In this document: in pieces, positions 18,323 to 27,014 of the stretch
Layout: each line of letters starts with the position of its first letter
How positions within the stretch are numbered: position 1 is the stretch's first letter
Assembly: GCF_000484635.1 (NCBI RefSeq)
Contig: NZ_AXVM01000006.1
Location: forward strand, 1-64,000
Reading direction: 5' to 3'
DNA from: Comamonas badia DSM 17552
Lineage (GTDB): Bacteria; Pseudomonadota; Gammaproteobacteria; Burkholderiales; Burkholderiaceae_C
Length of the DNA stretch: 64,000 nt
The notes under the pieces: model-generated
Databases searched by the model: none
The model's input: the letters and a program-made list of their open reading frames with translations, nothing else
What the model was told of the DNA's origin: nothing
Program-made: the position numbers and the translations under genes

Positions 18323-19783
18323 TCAAATTTTTGTCTGCTGGGCGATCAATGCCTTGACCTGCGCCACATCCGCCGGCAGCACGCTGACGCGCTTGGGCAG
18401 GTCCTCGATGCCGTCAAACTTCGCCGGGCGCTCGGGCGGGTGGCCCAGGGCCTCGGTGATGGTCTCGGCAAACTTGATCGGAAGCGCGGTCTCGAGCACG
18501 ATCATAGGCACGCCGGCCGCACGGTGCCCGCGCGCCACCTTCACGCCGTCGGCGGTGTGGGTATCCATCGTCACCGCGCAGTGCTGGTGCACGTCGCGGA
18601 TGGTCGCCAGGCGATCGGCATGGGTACTGCGCCCGCTCTGAAAGCCGTAGCGTTGGGCGGCGTCCTGAAAACGCGCATCGCCGCTCAGGTCAAAAAAGCC
18701 CTGGCGCGCGAGCTGCTCGCCGAAAAGCGCGCGTGTGGCGGCGCCGTCGCGCCCCAGCAGATCGAAGACGAAACGCTCGAAATTGCTGGCCTTGGAAATA
18801 TCCATGGACGGGCTGGAGGTTTCCAGCGTATCGGCGGCGGCGCGCACGCGGTAGATGCCGGTGCGGAAGAACTCGTCGAGCACGTCGTTCTCGTTGGTCG
18901 CCACCACCAGATGCGCGATCGGCAGGCCCATCATGCGCGCCACATGGCCGGCGCAGACATTGCCGAAATTGCCGCTGGGCACGGTGAAGCTGACTTTCGG
19001 TATTTCTCCCTCTCCCTCTGGGAGAGGGTTGGGGTGAGGGCTGGTGGCCTCGAAGTAGCCCGCGAAGTAATACACCACTTGCGCCAGCAGCCGCGCCCAG
19101 TTGATCGAATTGACCGTGCCGATGCGGTATTTGGCCTTGAACGCCAGATCGTTGCTCACCGCCTTGACGATGTCCTGGCAGTCGTCGAACACGCCCTCGA
19201 TGGCGATGTTGTGGATGTTGGCGTCCTGCAGGCTGAACATCTGCGCCTGCTGGAACGGGCTCATGCGTCCATGGGGGCTGAGCATGAAGACGCGGATGCC
19301 CGTTTTGCCGCGCATGGCGTACTCGGCCGCGCTGCCGGTGTCGCCGCTGGTCGCGCCCAGGATGTTGAGCTCTGCCGCCCGCCGCCCCAGTTCGTATTCG
19401 AACAGGTGGCCCAGCAGCTGCATCGCCATGTCCTTGAAGGCCAGCGTCGGGCCGTTGGAGAGGCCGAGCAGGAACAGGCCGGGCTCCAGCGGCTTGAGCG
19501 GCACGATTTCCCGCGTGCCGAAGACCTCCCGCGTGTAGGTCTTGCGGCAGATGGCGCGCAAGTCGGCCTCGGGGATGTCGGCGATGTAGAGCCTCAGGAT
19601 CTCGAACGCCAGCGCCGCGTAGCCTTCGCCGGCATGCACGGCGCGCAGCCGGGCCAGTTCGCCGGTGTCGATCCGCGGGTAGTGCTCCGGCAGGTACAGG
19701 CCGCCGTCGGGCGCCAGGCCTTCCAGCAGGATGTCGCAGAACTGGCGCGGTGTCGTGTCGCCACGGGTGGAGAGGTAGCGCAT
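18323..19783 (-). CDS. thrC: threonine synthase, with an in-frame repeat insertion
   Basis: ThrC converts O-phosphohomoserine to threonine with pyridoxal phosphate. In the 486-residue protein the PLP lysine is K117 in SNGPTLAFKDMAMQ; other signatures are ILGATSGDTGSAAEYA and VPSGNFGNVCAGH. Between FAGYFEAT and IPKVSFTVPSGNFG, residues 248-260 read SPHPNPLPEGEGE, which is the translation of a common intergenic palindrome and not part of the family. The reading frame is preserved and the site looks like a surface loop, so the enzyme may still work. Its ATG overlaps the hom stop (TGATG). Confidence 0.95.
   Translation of the reverse strand: MRYLSTRGDTTPRQFCDILLEGLAPDGGLYLPEHYPRIDTGELARLRAVHAGEGYAALAFEILRLYIADIPEADLRAICRKTYTREVFGTREIVPLKPLEPGLFLLGLSNGPTLAFKDMAMQLLGHLFEYELGRRAAELNILGATSGDTGSAAEYAMRGKTGIRVFMLSPHGRMSPFQQAQMFSLQDANIHNIAIEGVFDDCQDIVKAVSNDLAFKAKYRIGTVNSINWARLLAQVVYYFAGYFEATSPHPNPLPEGEGEIPKVSFTVPSGNFGNVCAGHVARMMGLPIAHLVVATNENDVLDEFFRTGIYRVRAAADTLETSSPSMDISKASNFERFVFDLLGRDGAATRALFGEQLARQGFFDLSGDARFQDAAQRYGFQSGRSTHADRLATIRDVHQHCAVTMDTHTADGVKVARGHRAAGVPMIVLETALPIKFAETITEALGHPPERPAKFDGIEDLPKRVSVLPADVAQVKALIAQQTKI
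19004..19042 (-). repeat. intergenic-type palindrome inserted in thrC (family B)
   Basis: The plus strand reads CTCCCTCTCCCTCTGGGAGA, then GGGTTGGGGTGAGGG. The palindrome CCCTCTCCCTCTGGGAGAGGG with GGTGAGGG beside it is a widespread proteobacterial repeat normally found between genes. Here it lies inside thrC, is 39 bases long (13 codons) and keeps the frame. Confidence 0.85.
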
Positions 19784-21117
19784 CAGTTCAGCTCTTCCTT
19801 GCGGATGCGCGTGATAGTCGCGAGCACCGTCGGCAGCGGCTGGATCTGCGCCAGCGCGGCGTCCAGATCGCCCTCGCGCGTGTCGTGCGTGAGGATGATC
19901 AGATCGGTCTGCGTGCTGCCCTCGCCGCCCACTTCGTCAGCCTCGCGCTGCAGGATGGCGTCGATGCTGATGCCCGCATTGGCCAGGATGCCGGTGATGC
20001 GCGCCAGCACGCCGGCCTCGTCGGCGACGCGGATGCGCAGGTAGTAGCCGGTCACCACCTCGGCCATGGGCAGCACCGGCAGATCGCCGCCGGCCGCGGC
20101 CAGCGTGTTGCTCTGGAAGGCGAGCGGCGGCACGCGGTGCGCCGGATCGGCGCCATCCAGGCGCGCGATGTCCACCAGATCGGCGATCACCGCGCTGGCA
20201 GTGGGCTCGCTGCCCGCACCCTTGCCGTAGTACAGCGTGGTGCCCACGGCGTCGCCCTGCACCACCACGGCGTTCATCGCGCCGTCCACGTTGGCGATCA
20301 GGCGGCGCGCCGGGATCAGGGTGGGGTGCACGCGCAGCTCCACGCCCTTGTCGGTGCGCTTGGTGATGCCCAGCAGCTTGATGCGGTAGCCCAGCTGCTC
20401 GGCGTATTTGATGTCGGCGGAAGCCAGCCTGGTGATGCCCTCGGTATGGCATTTGTCGAACTGCACCGGAATGCCGAAGGCGATGGCGCTGATGAGCGTC
20501 ACCTTGTGCGCCGCATCCACGCCTTCGATGTCGAAGGTCGGATCGGCCTCGGCATAGCCCAGCTGCTGCGCGTCTTTCAGCGCTGCGTCGAAATCCATCC
20601 CCTTGTTGCGCATCTCGCTGAGGATGAAGTTGGTGGTGCCGTTGATGATGCCCGCCACCCACTGGATGCGGTTGGCCGTCAGGCCTTCGCGCAGCGCCTT
20701 GATGATGGGAATGCCGCCGGCCACCGCCGCCTCGAAGGCCACGATCACGCCCTTGGCGGCGGCTGCCTTGAAGATTTCGGCGCCATGCACCGCGAGCAGC
20801 GCCTTGTTGGCCGTCACCACATGCTTGCCCGCGGCAATCGCCTCCATGACGAGCTGGCGTGCAATGCCGTAGCCGCCGATGAGCTCGATGACGATATCGA
20901 TCTCGGGGTTGGCGATCACCTCGCGCGCATCGCCCACCACGCGCACGTTCTCCCCGACGAGGGAACGCGCGCGCGCGGTGTCCAGATCAGCCACCATGGT
21001 GATCTGGATCGCCCGGCCCGCACGGCGGCTGATTTCTTCCTGGTTGCGCGTGAGCACCTGGAAGGTGCCGCTGCCGACGGTGCCTATGCCGAGCAGACCG
21101 ACTTGGATGGGTTTCAT
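19783..21117 (-). CDS. hom: homoserine dehydrogenase
   Basis: Hom reduces aspartate semialdehyde to homoserine for threonine and methionine synthesis. The 444-residue protein has the NAD(P)-binding GLLGIGTVGSG at the N-terminus, the catalytic region (IVIELIGG, TANKALLA, GTTNFILSEM, EADPTFDIEGVDAAHK) and a C-terminal ACT domain (YYLRIRVADEAGVLARIT) for threonine feedback. ATG 21117 matches the family start. It is co-transcribed with thrC. Confidence 0.96.
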   Translation of the reverse strand: MKPIQVGLLGIGTVGSGTFQVLTRNQEEISRRAGRAIQITMVADLDTARARSLVGENVRVVGDAREVIANPEIDIVIELIGGYGIARQLVMEAIAAGKHVVTANKALLAVHGAEIFKAAAAKGVIVAFEAAVAGGIPIIKALREGLTANRIQWVAGIINGTTNFILSEMRNKGMDFDAALKDAQQLGYAEADPTFDIEGVDAAHKVTLISAIAFGIPVQFDKCHTEGITRLASADIKYAEQLGYRIKLLGITKRTDKGVELRVHPTLIPARRLIANVDGAMNAVVVQGDAVGTTLYYGKGAGSEPTASAVIADLVDIARLDGADPAHRVPPLAFQSNTLAAAGGDLPVLPMAEVVTGYYLRIRVADEAGVLARITGILANAGISIDAILQREADEVGGEGSTQTDLIILTHDTREGDLDAALAQIQPLPTVLATITRIRKEELN

Positions 21118-21128
21118 GGTTGATTTTT

Positions 21129-21182
21129 GAATGAAAAATGTCGCTGGCGCTTGCCTGTCAAGCGCTGGCAGCTTCTTTTTTT
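21129..21182. repeat. palindromic repeat, family A, overlapping the alaT 3' end
   Basis: The core TGGCGCTTGCCTGTCAAGCG is followed by CTGGCAGCTTCTTTTTTT. On the minus strand it encodes the last residues of AlaT (KKEAASA) and its TGA stop. On that strand it also forms a hairpin after the stop. Confidence 0.85.
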
Positions 21183-22432
21183 GAACCGATGGGCAGCACG
21201 GCAGCACGTTTGGCATGGCGCTGGCGGTACTGTTCGAGGAACTTGGCCAGGCGCGCGATGGCTTCGCGCAGATCGCTCTTGTGCGGCAGGAAAACGATGC
21301 GGAAGTGCTGCTGGTCCGGGTAGTTGAAGCCCGTGCCCTGCACCAGCATCACGCGCGTGGCGCGCAGCACTTCCATGAAGAACTGGCGGTCGTCCTCGAT
21401 CGGGTACATCTGAGGGTCCAGGCGCGGGAACATGTACAGCGCCGCCTGCGGCTTGACGCAGGTCACGCCGGGAATCTGCGTGATCAGCTCATACGCCAGG
21501 TCGCGCTGCACCTTCAGGCGCCCACCTTCCCGGATCAGATCGTTGATGCTCTGGTAGCCGCCGAGCGCGGTCTGGATCGCCCACTGGCCCGGCACGTTGG
21601 AGCCAAGCTTGAGGTTGGCCAGCATGTTCAGGCCTTCGACGTAGTCGCGCGCCTGCGTCTTGTCGCCCGAGACCACCATCCAGCCGGCGCGGTAGCCGCA
21701 CGAGCGGTAGGCCTTGGAGAGCGAATTGAAGGTGAGCGTGAGCACGTCGGTCGAAAGACTCGCCATCGCGGTGTGCCTGGCGCCGTCGTACAGCACCTTG
21801 TCATACACCTCATCGACCAGCAGCACCAGATCGTGCTCGCGCGCCAGCTGCACGATGCCCAGCAGCAGTTCGTTGGAATACAGCGCGCCCGTGGGGTTGT
21901 TCGGGTTGATCACGACGATGCCGCGGGTCCTGTCGGTGATCTTGGCGCGCATGTCGGCCAGGTCCGGCATCCAGCCGTTGCCCTCGTCGCACAGGTAGTG
22001 CACCGGTTTGCCGCCGGCCAGGCTGGTGGCCGCGGTCCACAGCGGGTAGTCGGGCGCGGGCAGCAGCAGCTCGTCGCCATCGTTCAAGAGCGCATTGGTC
22101 GCCATCACGATCAGTTCGCTCGCGCCATTGCCCAGATAGATGTCGTCCAGCGCCACCCCGGCGATGCCCTGCTGCTGGGTGTAGTGCATCACCGCCTTGC
22201 GCGCCGCGAAGATGCCCTTGCTGTCCGAATAACCGGCCGAATCGGGCAGATTGCGGATCATGTCCTGCACCACTTCATCGGGCGGGTCGAAGCCAAACGG
22301 CGCCATGTTGCCGATATTGAGTTTGATGATCTTCTGCCCCTCCTCTTCCATCTGGCGCGCAGCGTCCACGATGGGGCCGCGGACATCGTAGAGCACATTG
22401 CTCAGCTTGGTGGATTTGTACAGAGGTTTCAT
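21158..22432 (-). CDS. alaT: pyridoxal-phosphate aminotransferase AlaT (alanine/valine-pyruvate type)
   Basis: The 424-residue class I/II aminotransferase begins MKPLYKSTKLSNVLYDVRGP, as AlaT does, and has NPNNPTGALYS and the PLP lysine region NSLSKAYRSCGYRAGW. It converts glutamate plus pyruvate to 2-oxoglutarate plus alanine. It precedes hom on the same strand with a 40-base gap, so hom and thrC may be read from its transcript. The C-terminal KKEAASA is encoded by a family A repeat and is probably not ancestral. Confidence 0.93.
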   Translation of the reverse strand: MKPLYKSTKLSNVLYDVRGPIVDAARQMEEEGQKIIKLNIGNMAPFGFDPPDEVVQDMIRNLPDSAGYSDSKGIFAARKAVMHYTQQQGIAGVALDDIYLGNGASELIVMATNALLNDGDELLLPAPDYPLWTAATSLAGGKPVHYLCDEGNGWMPDLADMRAKITDRTRGIVVINPNNPTGALYSNELLLGIVQLAREHDLVLLVDEVYDKVLYDGARHTAMASLSTDVLTLTFNSLSKAYRSCGYRAGWMVVSGDKTQARDYVEGLNMLANLKLGSNVPGQWAIQTALGGYQSINDLIREGGRLKVQRDLAYELITQIPGVTCVKPQAALYMFPRLDPQMYPIEDDRQFFMEVLRATRVMLVQGTGFNYPDQQHFRIVFLPHKSDLREAIARLAKFLEQYRQRHAKRAAVLPIGSKKEAASA

Positions 22433-22461
22433 GGCGGGCAACCAGCAATCAAGGCGAAACC

Positions 22462-22467
22462 TATAAT
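22462..22467 (+). promoter_or_regulatory. -10 box TATAAT for the Mth938-like gene
   Basis: A perfect TATAAT 58 bases before ATG 22520 in the divergent gap with alaT. No good -35 box is seen 16-18 bases upstream, so the promoter may be weak or activator-dependent. Confidence 0.4.
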
Positions 22468-22519
22468 TTGACCACATTTGCCAACGCAGCTCGTCCGCAT
22501 GCAGGCAAGCGCCACCACC

Positions 22520-22894
22520 ATGAAATTCCAGCCCGACCGCAGCGACGCGCAAACCATCACCGGCTATGGCCCCGGCTGGATCGCGGTCAATGCCGATCGC
22601 CTGACGCACAGCGTGATCATCGGCAGCGGCGGCGAGCGCCTGGATTGGGAATGCGCGCGCTTCGAGGATCTGAGCGCATCGCACTTCGAGCGGCTGGCGC
22701 GGCTGGACGCGGAGGTCGTGATCTTCGGCAGCGGCCAGCGCGGGCGGTTCGTCTCGCCCGCCTGGCTCAAGCCCCTGATGGCGCGCCACATCGGACTGGA
22801 AACCATGGACACCCATGCCGCCTGCCGCACCTACAACATCCTGGCCGGCGAAGGCCGCAAGGTGTTCGCGGCACTGCTGCTCACCGAACAATAG
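22520..22894 (+). CDS. Mth938-like (DUF498) domain protein
   Basis: A 124-residue protein of the Mth938/DUF498 family (MKFQPDRSDAQTITGYGPGW, SVIIGSGG, VVIFGSGQRGRF, THAACRTYNILAGEGRKVFA). Members are small cytoplasmic alpha/beta proteins of unknown function; the human relative NDUFAF3 helps complex I assembly. ATG 22520 is chosen as the family start, with ATG 22499 as alternative. It stands alone between alaT and prxQ. Confidence 0.85.
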   Translation: MKFQPDRSDAQTITGYGPGWIAVNADRLTHSVIIGSGGERLDWECARFEDLSASHFERLARLDAEVVIFGSGQRGRFVSPAWLKPLMARHIGLETMDTHAACRTYNILAGEGRKVFAALLLTEQ

Positions 22895-22917
22895 CCGACG
22901 CGCAGCCACCCGCCGCA

Positions 22918-22947
22918 CTGGCAATTTTGCCTGTTACACGGTAAAAT
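22918..22947 (+). promoter_or_regulatory. putative sigma-70 promoter of the prxQ gene
   Basis: CTGGCA (22918-22923), 18 bases, TAAAAT (22942-22947). Each box is a partial match. It lies in the gap after the Mth938-like gene and about 75 bases before the peroxiredoxin ATG. Confidence 0.4.
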
Positions 22948-23027
22948 ACGGGACTGCGGTCGGGAGCGCCTACAGCCTTATACCCCCGACTATTCACGGA
23001 CCCTACCACAAGAGAGATCAGAACGCC

Positions 23028-23516
23028 ATGGCGATTGTTGTCAGCAAGCCCCTTCCCGAATTCGAAGCCAAAGCAACCGGCGAGGTACAGGTCACCAACG
23101 TCTCGCATCTGGGTCAGGCCGTGGTCCTGTACTTCTACCCCAAGGACAACACGCCCGGCTGCACGACGGAAGCCATGCAGTTTCGCGACAAGTACAAGGA
23201 ATTCGTCAAGCTCGGCGCCGAGGTGTTCGGCGTCTCGCGCGACAACATGAAGTCGCACGACGACTTCAAGGCCAAGCTCGAACTGCCCTTCGAACTCATC
23301 GCCGACACCGAAGAAAAAATGTGCCACATGTTCGGCGTGGTCAAGAACAAGATCATGTACGGCAAGAAGGTCAAGGGCATCGAGCGCTCCACCTTCCTCA
23401 TCGGCGCCGATGGCCTGGTAGCGCAGGAATGGCGCGGCCTGAAGGTGCCCGGGCATGTGGATGAAGTCCTCAAGGCTGTCAAGGCGCTCAAGTCGCCGGT
23501 GAAAAAGGTCGCCTGA
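23028..23516 (+). CDS. bcp: peroxiredoxin PrxQ/BCP, thiol peroxidase
   Basis: The 162-residue protein reduces hydrogen peroxide and organic peroxides. The peroxidatic cysteine is C45 in NTPGCTTEA. The usual second cysteine five residues later (C-x4-C in E. coli BCP) is missing: the sequence reads CTTEAMQF. It may therefore work as a 1-Cys enzyme or use Cys in EEKMCHMF as resolving residue. Other family marks are LYFYPKDNTPG, GVSRDNMKSH and STFLIGADG. A terminator follows at 23597. Confidence 0.94.
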   Translation: MAIVVSKPLPEFEAKATGEVQVTNVSHLGQAVVLYFYPKDNTPGCTTEAMQFRDKYKEFVKLGAEVFGVSRDNMKSHDDFKAKLELPFELIADTEEKMCHMFGVVKNKIMYGKKVKGIERSTFLIGADGLVAQEWRGLKVPGHVDEVLKAVKALKSPVKKVA

Positions 23517-23596
23517 GGCACAGAAGGCCGCCGGGCACCGCCCCGGACGGCATGCATAATGGCCCCATGGGTCCGTGCCGCACCTGCCAACCATCG

Positions 23597-23628
23597 AAAG
23601 CCGCCTGGCAACCCGGGCGGCTTTTTCA
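23597..23628 (+). terminator. rho-independent terminator after bcp
   Basis: AAAGCCGCC, ten-base loop, GGCGGCTTTTT: a nine-pair stem followed by a T run, 80 bases after the bcp stop and 18 bases before phoH. Confidence 0.85.
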
Positions 23629-23645
23629 TTTCTGAGCTTCCAACG

Positions 23646-25304
23646 ATGCCCCTGCCTCCCGCACCTGCCAAGCGCGCCTCGCTGCTCGCCGCATCCGCCT
23701 ACACCGCTGCCAATCCATCGGCCGACACGCCAACCGCCGGCGTTGCGGCGCCCGCGGCGCCGGCGCCCGCAGCCCGCGGCCCCGCGCCAGCCAAAGCCGT
23801 AACCGCCGTTCCGACTGCCCCCGCCGCACGCACCCCGCCAAACGCGGCGCCAGCGCCAGCGGCACCGGCACAGCCGCGCAAGACGCCCGCGCGCAAGAGC
23901 GCCAAACGCAGCGGCGTGGCCAAGCTGTTCGTGCTCGACACCAACGTGCTGCTGCACGACCCCTCCAGCCTGTTCCGCTTCGAGGAGCACGACATCTTCC
24001 TGCCCATGATCGTGCTGGAGGAACTCGACGGCCACAAGCGCGGCACCACCGAAGTGGCGCGCAACGGCCGCCAGGCCAGCCGCATGCTGGACGCGCTGGT
24101 GGCCGCCGCCGGGGCGGATATCGCCCATGGCGTGGCGCTGAACGGCACCGGCCAGCGCGCCGCCACCGGCCAGCTCTACTTCCAGACGGCGCCGCTGGAT
24201 TACCAGCTGCCCACCAGCCTGCCGCAGGGCAAGGCCGACAACCAGATCCTGGGCGTGGTGCAGGCGCTGCGCGAGCGCCATGCGCCGCGCGAGGTGGTGC
24301 TGGTCTCCAAGGACATCAACATGCGCGTCAAGGCGCGCGCGCTGGGCCTGGCGGCCGAGGATTACCAGAACGACAAGGTGCTGGACGACGGCGACCTGCT
24401 GTATTCGGGCTACCTGGCGCTGCCGTCCGACTTCTGGGCCAGGGCCGGCAAGAAGGTCGAAAGCTGGCAAAGCGGCGCGCACACCTACTACCGCGTGAGC
24501 GGCCCGCAGGTGGCGCAGATGATGATCAACCAGTACGTGTTCTTCGAGGCGCCGGGCGAACCCAGCCTGCACGCGCGCGTGACCGAAATCCGCGAGCACA
24601 CCGCCGTGCTGCAGACGCTCAGGGACTACGGCTCGGCCAAGAACGCCGTCTGGGGCGTAAACACGCGCAACCGCGAGCAGAACTTCGCGATGAATCTGCT
24701 GATGGACCCGGAGGTGGATTTCGTCACCCTCACCGGCCAGGCCGGCACCGGCAAGACACTGCTGGCGCTGGCCGCGGGCCTGACCCAGGTGCTGGACGAG
24801 CGCCGCTACACCGAGATCATCATGACCCGCGCCACCGTCAGCGTGGGCGAGGACATCGGCTTTCTGCCCGGCACCGAAGAAGAAAAAATGGGCCCGTGGA
24901 TGGGTGCGCTGGACGACAACCTGGAATTTCTCGCCAAGGGCGATGGCGGCAATGCCGGCGAATGGGGCCGCGCGGCCACCAATGACCTGGTCCGAAGCCG
25001 CATCAAGATCAAGAGCATGAACTTCATGCGCGGGCGCACCTTCATGAGCAAGTACGTCATCATCGACGAGGCGCAGAACCTCACGCCCAAACAGATGAAG
25101 ACCTTGATCACGCGCGCCGGCCCCGGCACCAAGATCATCTGCATGGGCAACCTCAGCCAGATCGACACGCCCTACCTTACCGAAGGCTCATCGGGCCTGA
25201 CCTACGCGGTCGATCGCTTCAAGGGTTGGGCGCACAGCGGCCATATCCTGCTGGCGCGCGGCGAGCGCTCGCGGCTGGCGGATTTCGCGAGCGAAGTACT
25301 CTGA
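23646..25304 (+). CDS. PhoH-family ATPase with N-terminal PIN domain (PhoH2 type)
   Basis: The 552-residue protein starts with an 85-residue Ala/Pro/Lys-rich, probably disordered tail. A PIN ribonuclease domain follows (about 92-230; acidic residues in FVLDTNVLLHD and VLEELDGHK), and then a PhoH ATPase domain with Walker A GQAGTGKT near 363-370 and IIDEAQNLTPKQ. PIN-PhoH proteins are described as RNA helicase/nucleases. The start at 23646 gives the shortest N-terminal tail with the family core. A terminator separates it from bcp, so it needs its own promoter. Confidence 0.9.
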   Translation: MPLPPAPAKRASLLAASAYTAANPSADTPTAGVAAPAAPAPAARGPAPAKAVTAVPTAPAARTPPNAAPAPAAPAQPRKTPARKSAKRSGVAKLFVLDTNVLLHDPSSLFRFEEHDIFLPMIVLEELDGHKRGTTEVARNGRQASRMLDALVAAAGADIAHGVALNGTGQRAATGQLYFQTAPLDYQLPTSLPQGKADNQILGVVQALRERHAPREVVLVSKDINMRVKARALGLAAEDYQNDKVLDDGDLLYSGYLALPSDFWARAGKKVESWQSGAHTYYRVSGPQVAQMMINQYVFFEAPGEPSLHARVTEIREHTAVLQTLRDYGSAKNAVWGVNTRNREQNFAMNLLMDPEVDFVTLTGQAGTGKTLLALAAGLTQVLDERRYTEIIMTRATVSVGEDIGFLPGTEEEKMGPWMGALDDNLEFLAKGDGGNAGEWGRAATNDLVRSRIKIKSMNFMRGRTFMSKYVIIDEAQNLTPKQMKTLITRAGPGTKIICMGNLSQIDTPYLTEGSSGLTYAVDRFKGWAHSGHILLARGERSRLADFASEVL

Positions 25305-25307
25305 CAT

Positions 25308-25361
25308 CGAAAACAATAGCTGCAAGCGCTTGTCCATCATGCGTTGCAGCCATTTTTCATT
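25308..25361. repeat. palindromic repeat, family A
   Basis: AACAATAGCTGCAAGCGCTT, GTCCATCATGCGTTGCAGCC and ATTTTTCATT form the family A shape directly after the phoH stop. It may end the phoH transcript. Confidence 0.75.
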
Positions 25362-25376
25362 GCAAATCACAGATCC

Positions 25377-25479
25377 TACGGGTTTGCCTTCGGTCGGATA
25401 ACGAGGCGGGAAGCCGAAGACAGTGCTGGCGCACGGCAAGGCGAACCAACGAAGTTAGACGACTGAAGGCAAACCCGTA
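25377..25479. repeat. 103-base terminal-inverted-repeat element (family D, MITE-like)
   Basis: The arms are 25377-25396 (TACGGGTTTGCCTTCGGTCG) and 25460-25479 (CGACTGAAGGCAAACCCGTA), inverted repeats matching at 19 of 20 positions. The 63-base interior (TTCGGCTTCCCGCCTCG and CTTCGTTGGTTCGCCTTGCC on the minus strand) has no coding potential. The element covers the 3' end of the aldehyde dehydrogenase gene and supplies its last seven codons and TAA stop. I recall similar sequences between Comamonadaceae genes, but copy number was not checked. Confidence 0.75.
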
Positions 25480-27005
25480 TCAAAGCGCACGCCCTGCGCC
25501 AGCGGCAGCGCACCGCTGTAATTGATGGTGTTGGTCGCTCGGCGCATATAGCTCTTCCAGGCGTCCGAGCCCGATTCGCGCCCGCCGCCGGTTTCCTTCT
25601 CGCCGCCGAAGGCACCGCCGATCTCCGCGCCCGAGGTGCCGATGTTCACGTTGGCGATGCCGCAGTCGCTGCCCGATGCGGCCATGAAGCGCTCTGCCTC
25701 GCCGAGGTCCTGCGTGAAGATGGCCGATGACAATCCCTGCGGCACCGCGTTCTGCAGCGCAATGGCCTCCTCCAGTCCAGCGTCGTAGCGCAGCACGTAG
25801 AGGATGGGCGCGAAGGTTTCCTGCGCCACGACAGGCGTCTGCGCGGGCATGCGCACCAGCGCCGGACGCACGTACCAGGCATCCGCGCCCAGCGCCTCGC
25901 ACACCCGCTCGCCGCCCGTGACGCTGCCGCCTTCGGCGCGTGCCTGTTCCAGCGCCTGCTGCATCGCATCGAACGCAGCGCGGTCGATCAGCGGACCGAC
26001 GAGCGTGCCTTCCTGCAGCGGATCGCCCACGGCGATGCGGGTGTAGATCGTCTGAAGCCGCGCCAGCAGCGCGTCAGCCACCGAGGCATGCACGATCAGG
26101 CGCCGCAGCGTGGTGCAGCGCTGGCCTGCGGTACCGACGGCAGCAAAGGTGATGGCGCGCGCCGCCAGTTCCAGATCGGCCGCCGGCGTGACGATCATCG
26201 CGTTGTTGCCGCCCAGCTCCAGAATCGACCGGCCAAAGCGCTCCGCCACCTTCACCGCCACCTGGCGGCCCATGCGCACCGAGCCCGTTGCGCTGAGCAC
26301 CGCTACCTGCGCGCTGGCGGCCAGCGCCTCGCCCACCTCGCGCCCGCCGACCAGGACCTGGCTCAGCCCCCCGGGCACGGTACCCGGCCTGTCGGCATTG
26401 CATGCGGCCATGGCCTGGCGCAGCAGACCCTGGCAGGCCAGCGCCGTGAGCGGCGTCTTCTCCGAGGGCTTCCAGACGATGGCATTGCCGCAGACCAGGG
26501 CCAGCGCCGCGTTCCACGACCAGACCGCCACCGGAAAATTGAAGGCCGAGATGATGCCCGCCACGCCCATGGGATGCCAGGCTTCCATCATGCGGTGGCC
26601 GGGACGCTCGCTCGCAATGGTCAGGCCGTGCAGCTGGCGTGAGAGGCCGACTGCGAAGTCGCAGATATCGATCATCTCCTGCACCTCGCCCTGGCCTTCG
26701 GAGGCGATCTTGCCCGCCTCCAGCGACACCAGCTCGCCCAGGGCCGCCTTGTGGCGGCGCAGCAGCTCGCCCAGGCGGCGCACCAGCTCGCCGCGCACGG
26801 GGGCCGGGACCTCGCGCCATGCCTGCGACGCGCTGTGGGCCTCGGCGACCGCTGCCTGCACCTTCTCCGTGGTGGCAACCTGGAGCGACGCCAGCAGGGC
26901 GCCATCACGCGGCGCACGGACCGTCAGATCGACCCCTGCGCAGCGCGCGAGGTCCAGTCCCAGGGATGGCAGGACGGCCTGCAGGTACGCGCATGAATCG
27001 GTCAT
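25455..27005 (-). CDS. amaB: ALDH7-type aldehyde dehydrogenase (aminoadipate-semialdehyde / piperideine-6-carboxylate dehydrogenase)
   Basis: The 516-residue enzyme oxidises an aldehyde with NAD+. ALDH7 (antiquitin/AmaB) marks are AWHPMGVAGIISAFNFPVAV, ELGGNNAMIV, the catalytic cysteine in GTAGQRCTTLRR, and the C-terminal SDAWKSYMRRATNTINYSG. These make lysine or pipecolate catabolism the likely role. The family normally ends near QGVRFD; here the extra TGLPSVV and the stop come from the inverted-repeat element at 25377. No lysine catabolic genes are adjacent. Confidence 0.88.
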   Translation of the reverse strand: MTDSCAYLQAVLPSLGLDLARCAGVDLTVRAPRDGALLASLQVATTEKVQAAVAEAHSASQAWREVPAPVRGELVRRLGELLRRHKAALGELVSLEAGKIASEGQGEVQEMIDICDFAVGLSRQLHGLTIASERPGHRMMEAWHPMGVAGIISAFNFPVAVWSWNAALALVCGNAIVWKPSEKTPLTALACQGLLRQAMAACNADRPGTVPGGLSQVLVGGREVGEALAASAQVAVLSATGSVRMGRQVAVKVAERFGRSILELGGNNAMIVTPAADLELAARAITFAAVGTAGQRCTTLRRLIVHASVADALLARLQTIYTRIAVGDPLQEGTLVGPLIDRAAFDAMQQALEQARAEGGSVTGGERVCEALGADAWYVRPALVRMPAQTPVVAQETFAPILYVLRYDAGLEEAIALQNAVPQGLSSAIFTQDLGEAERFMAASGSDCGIANVNIGTSGAEIGGAFGGEKETGGGRESGSDAWKSYMRRATNTINYSGALPLAQGVRFDTGLPSVV

Positions 27006-27014
27006 GGAAATACA

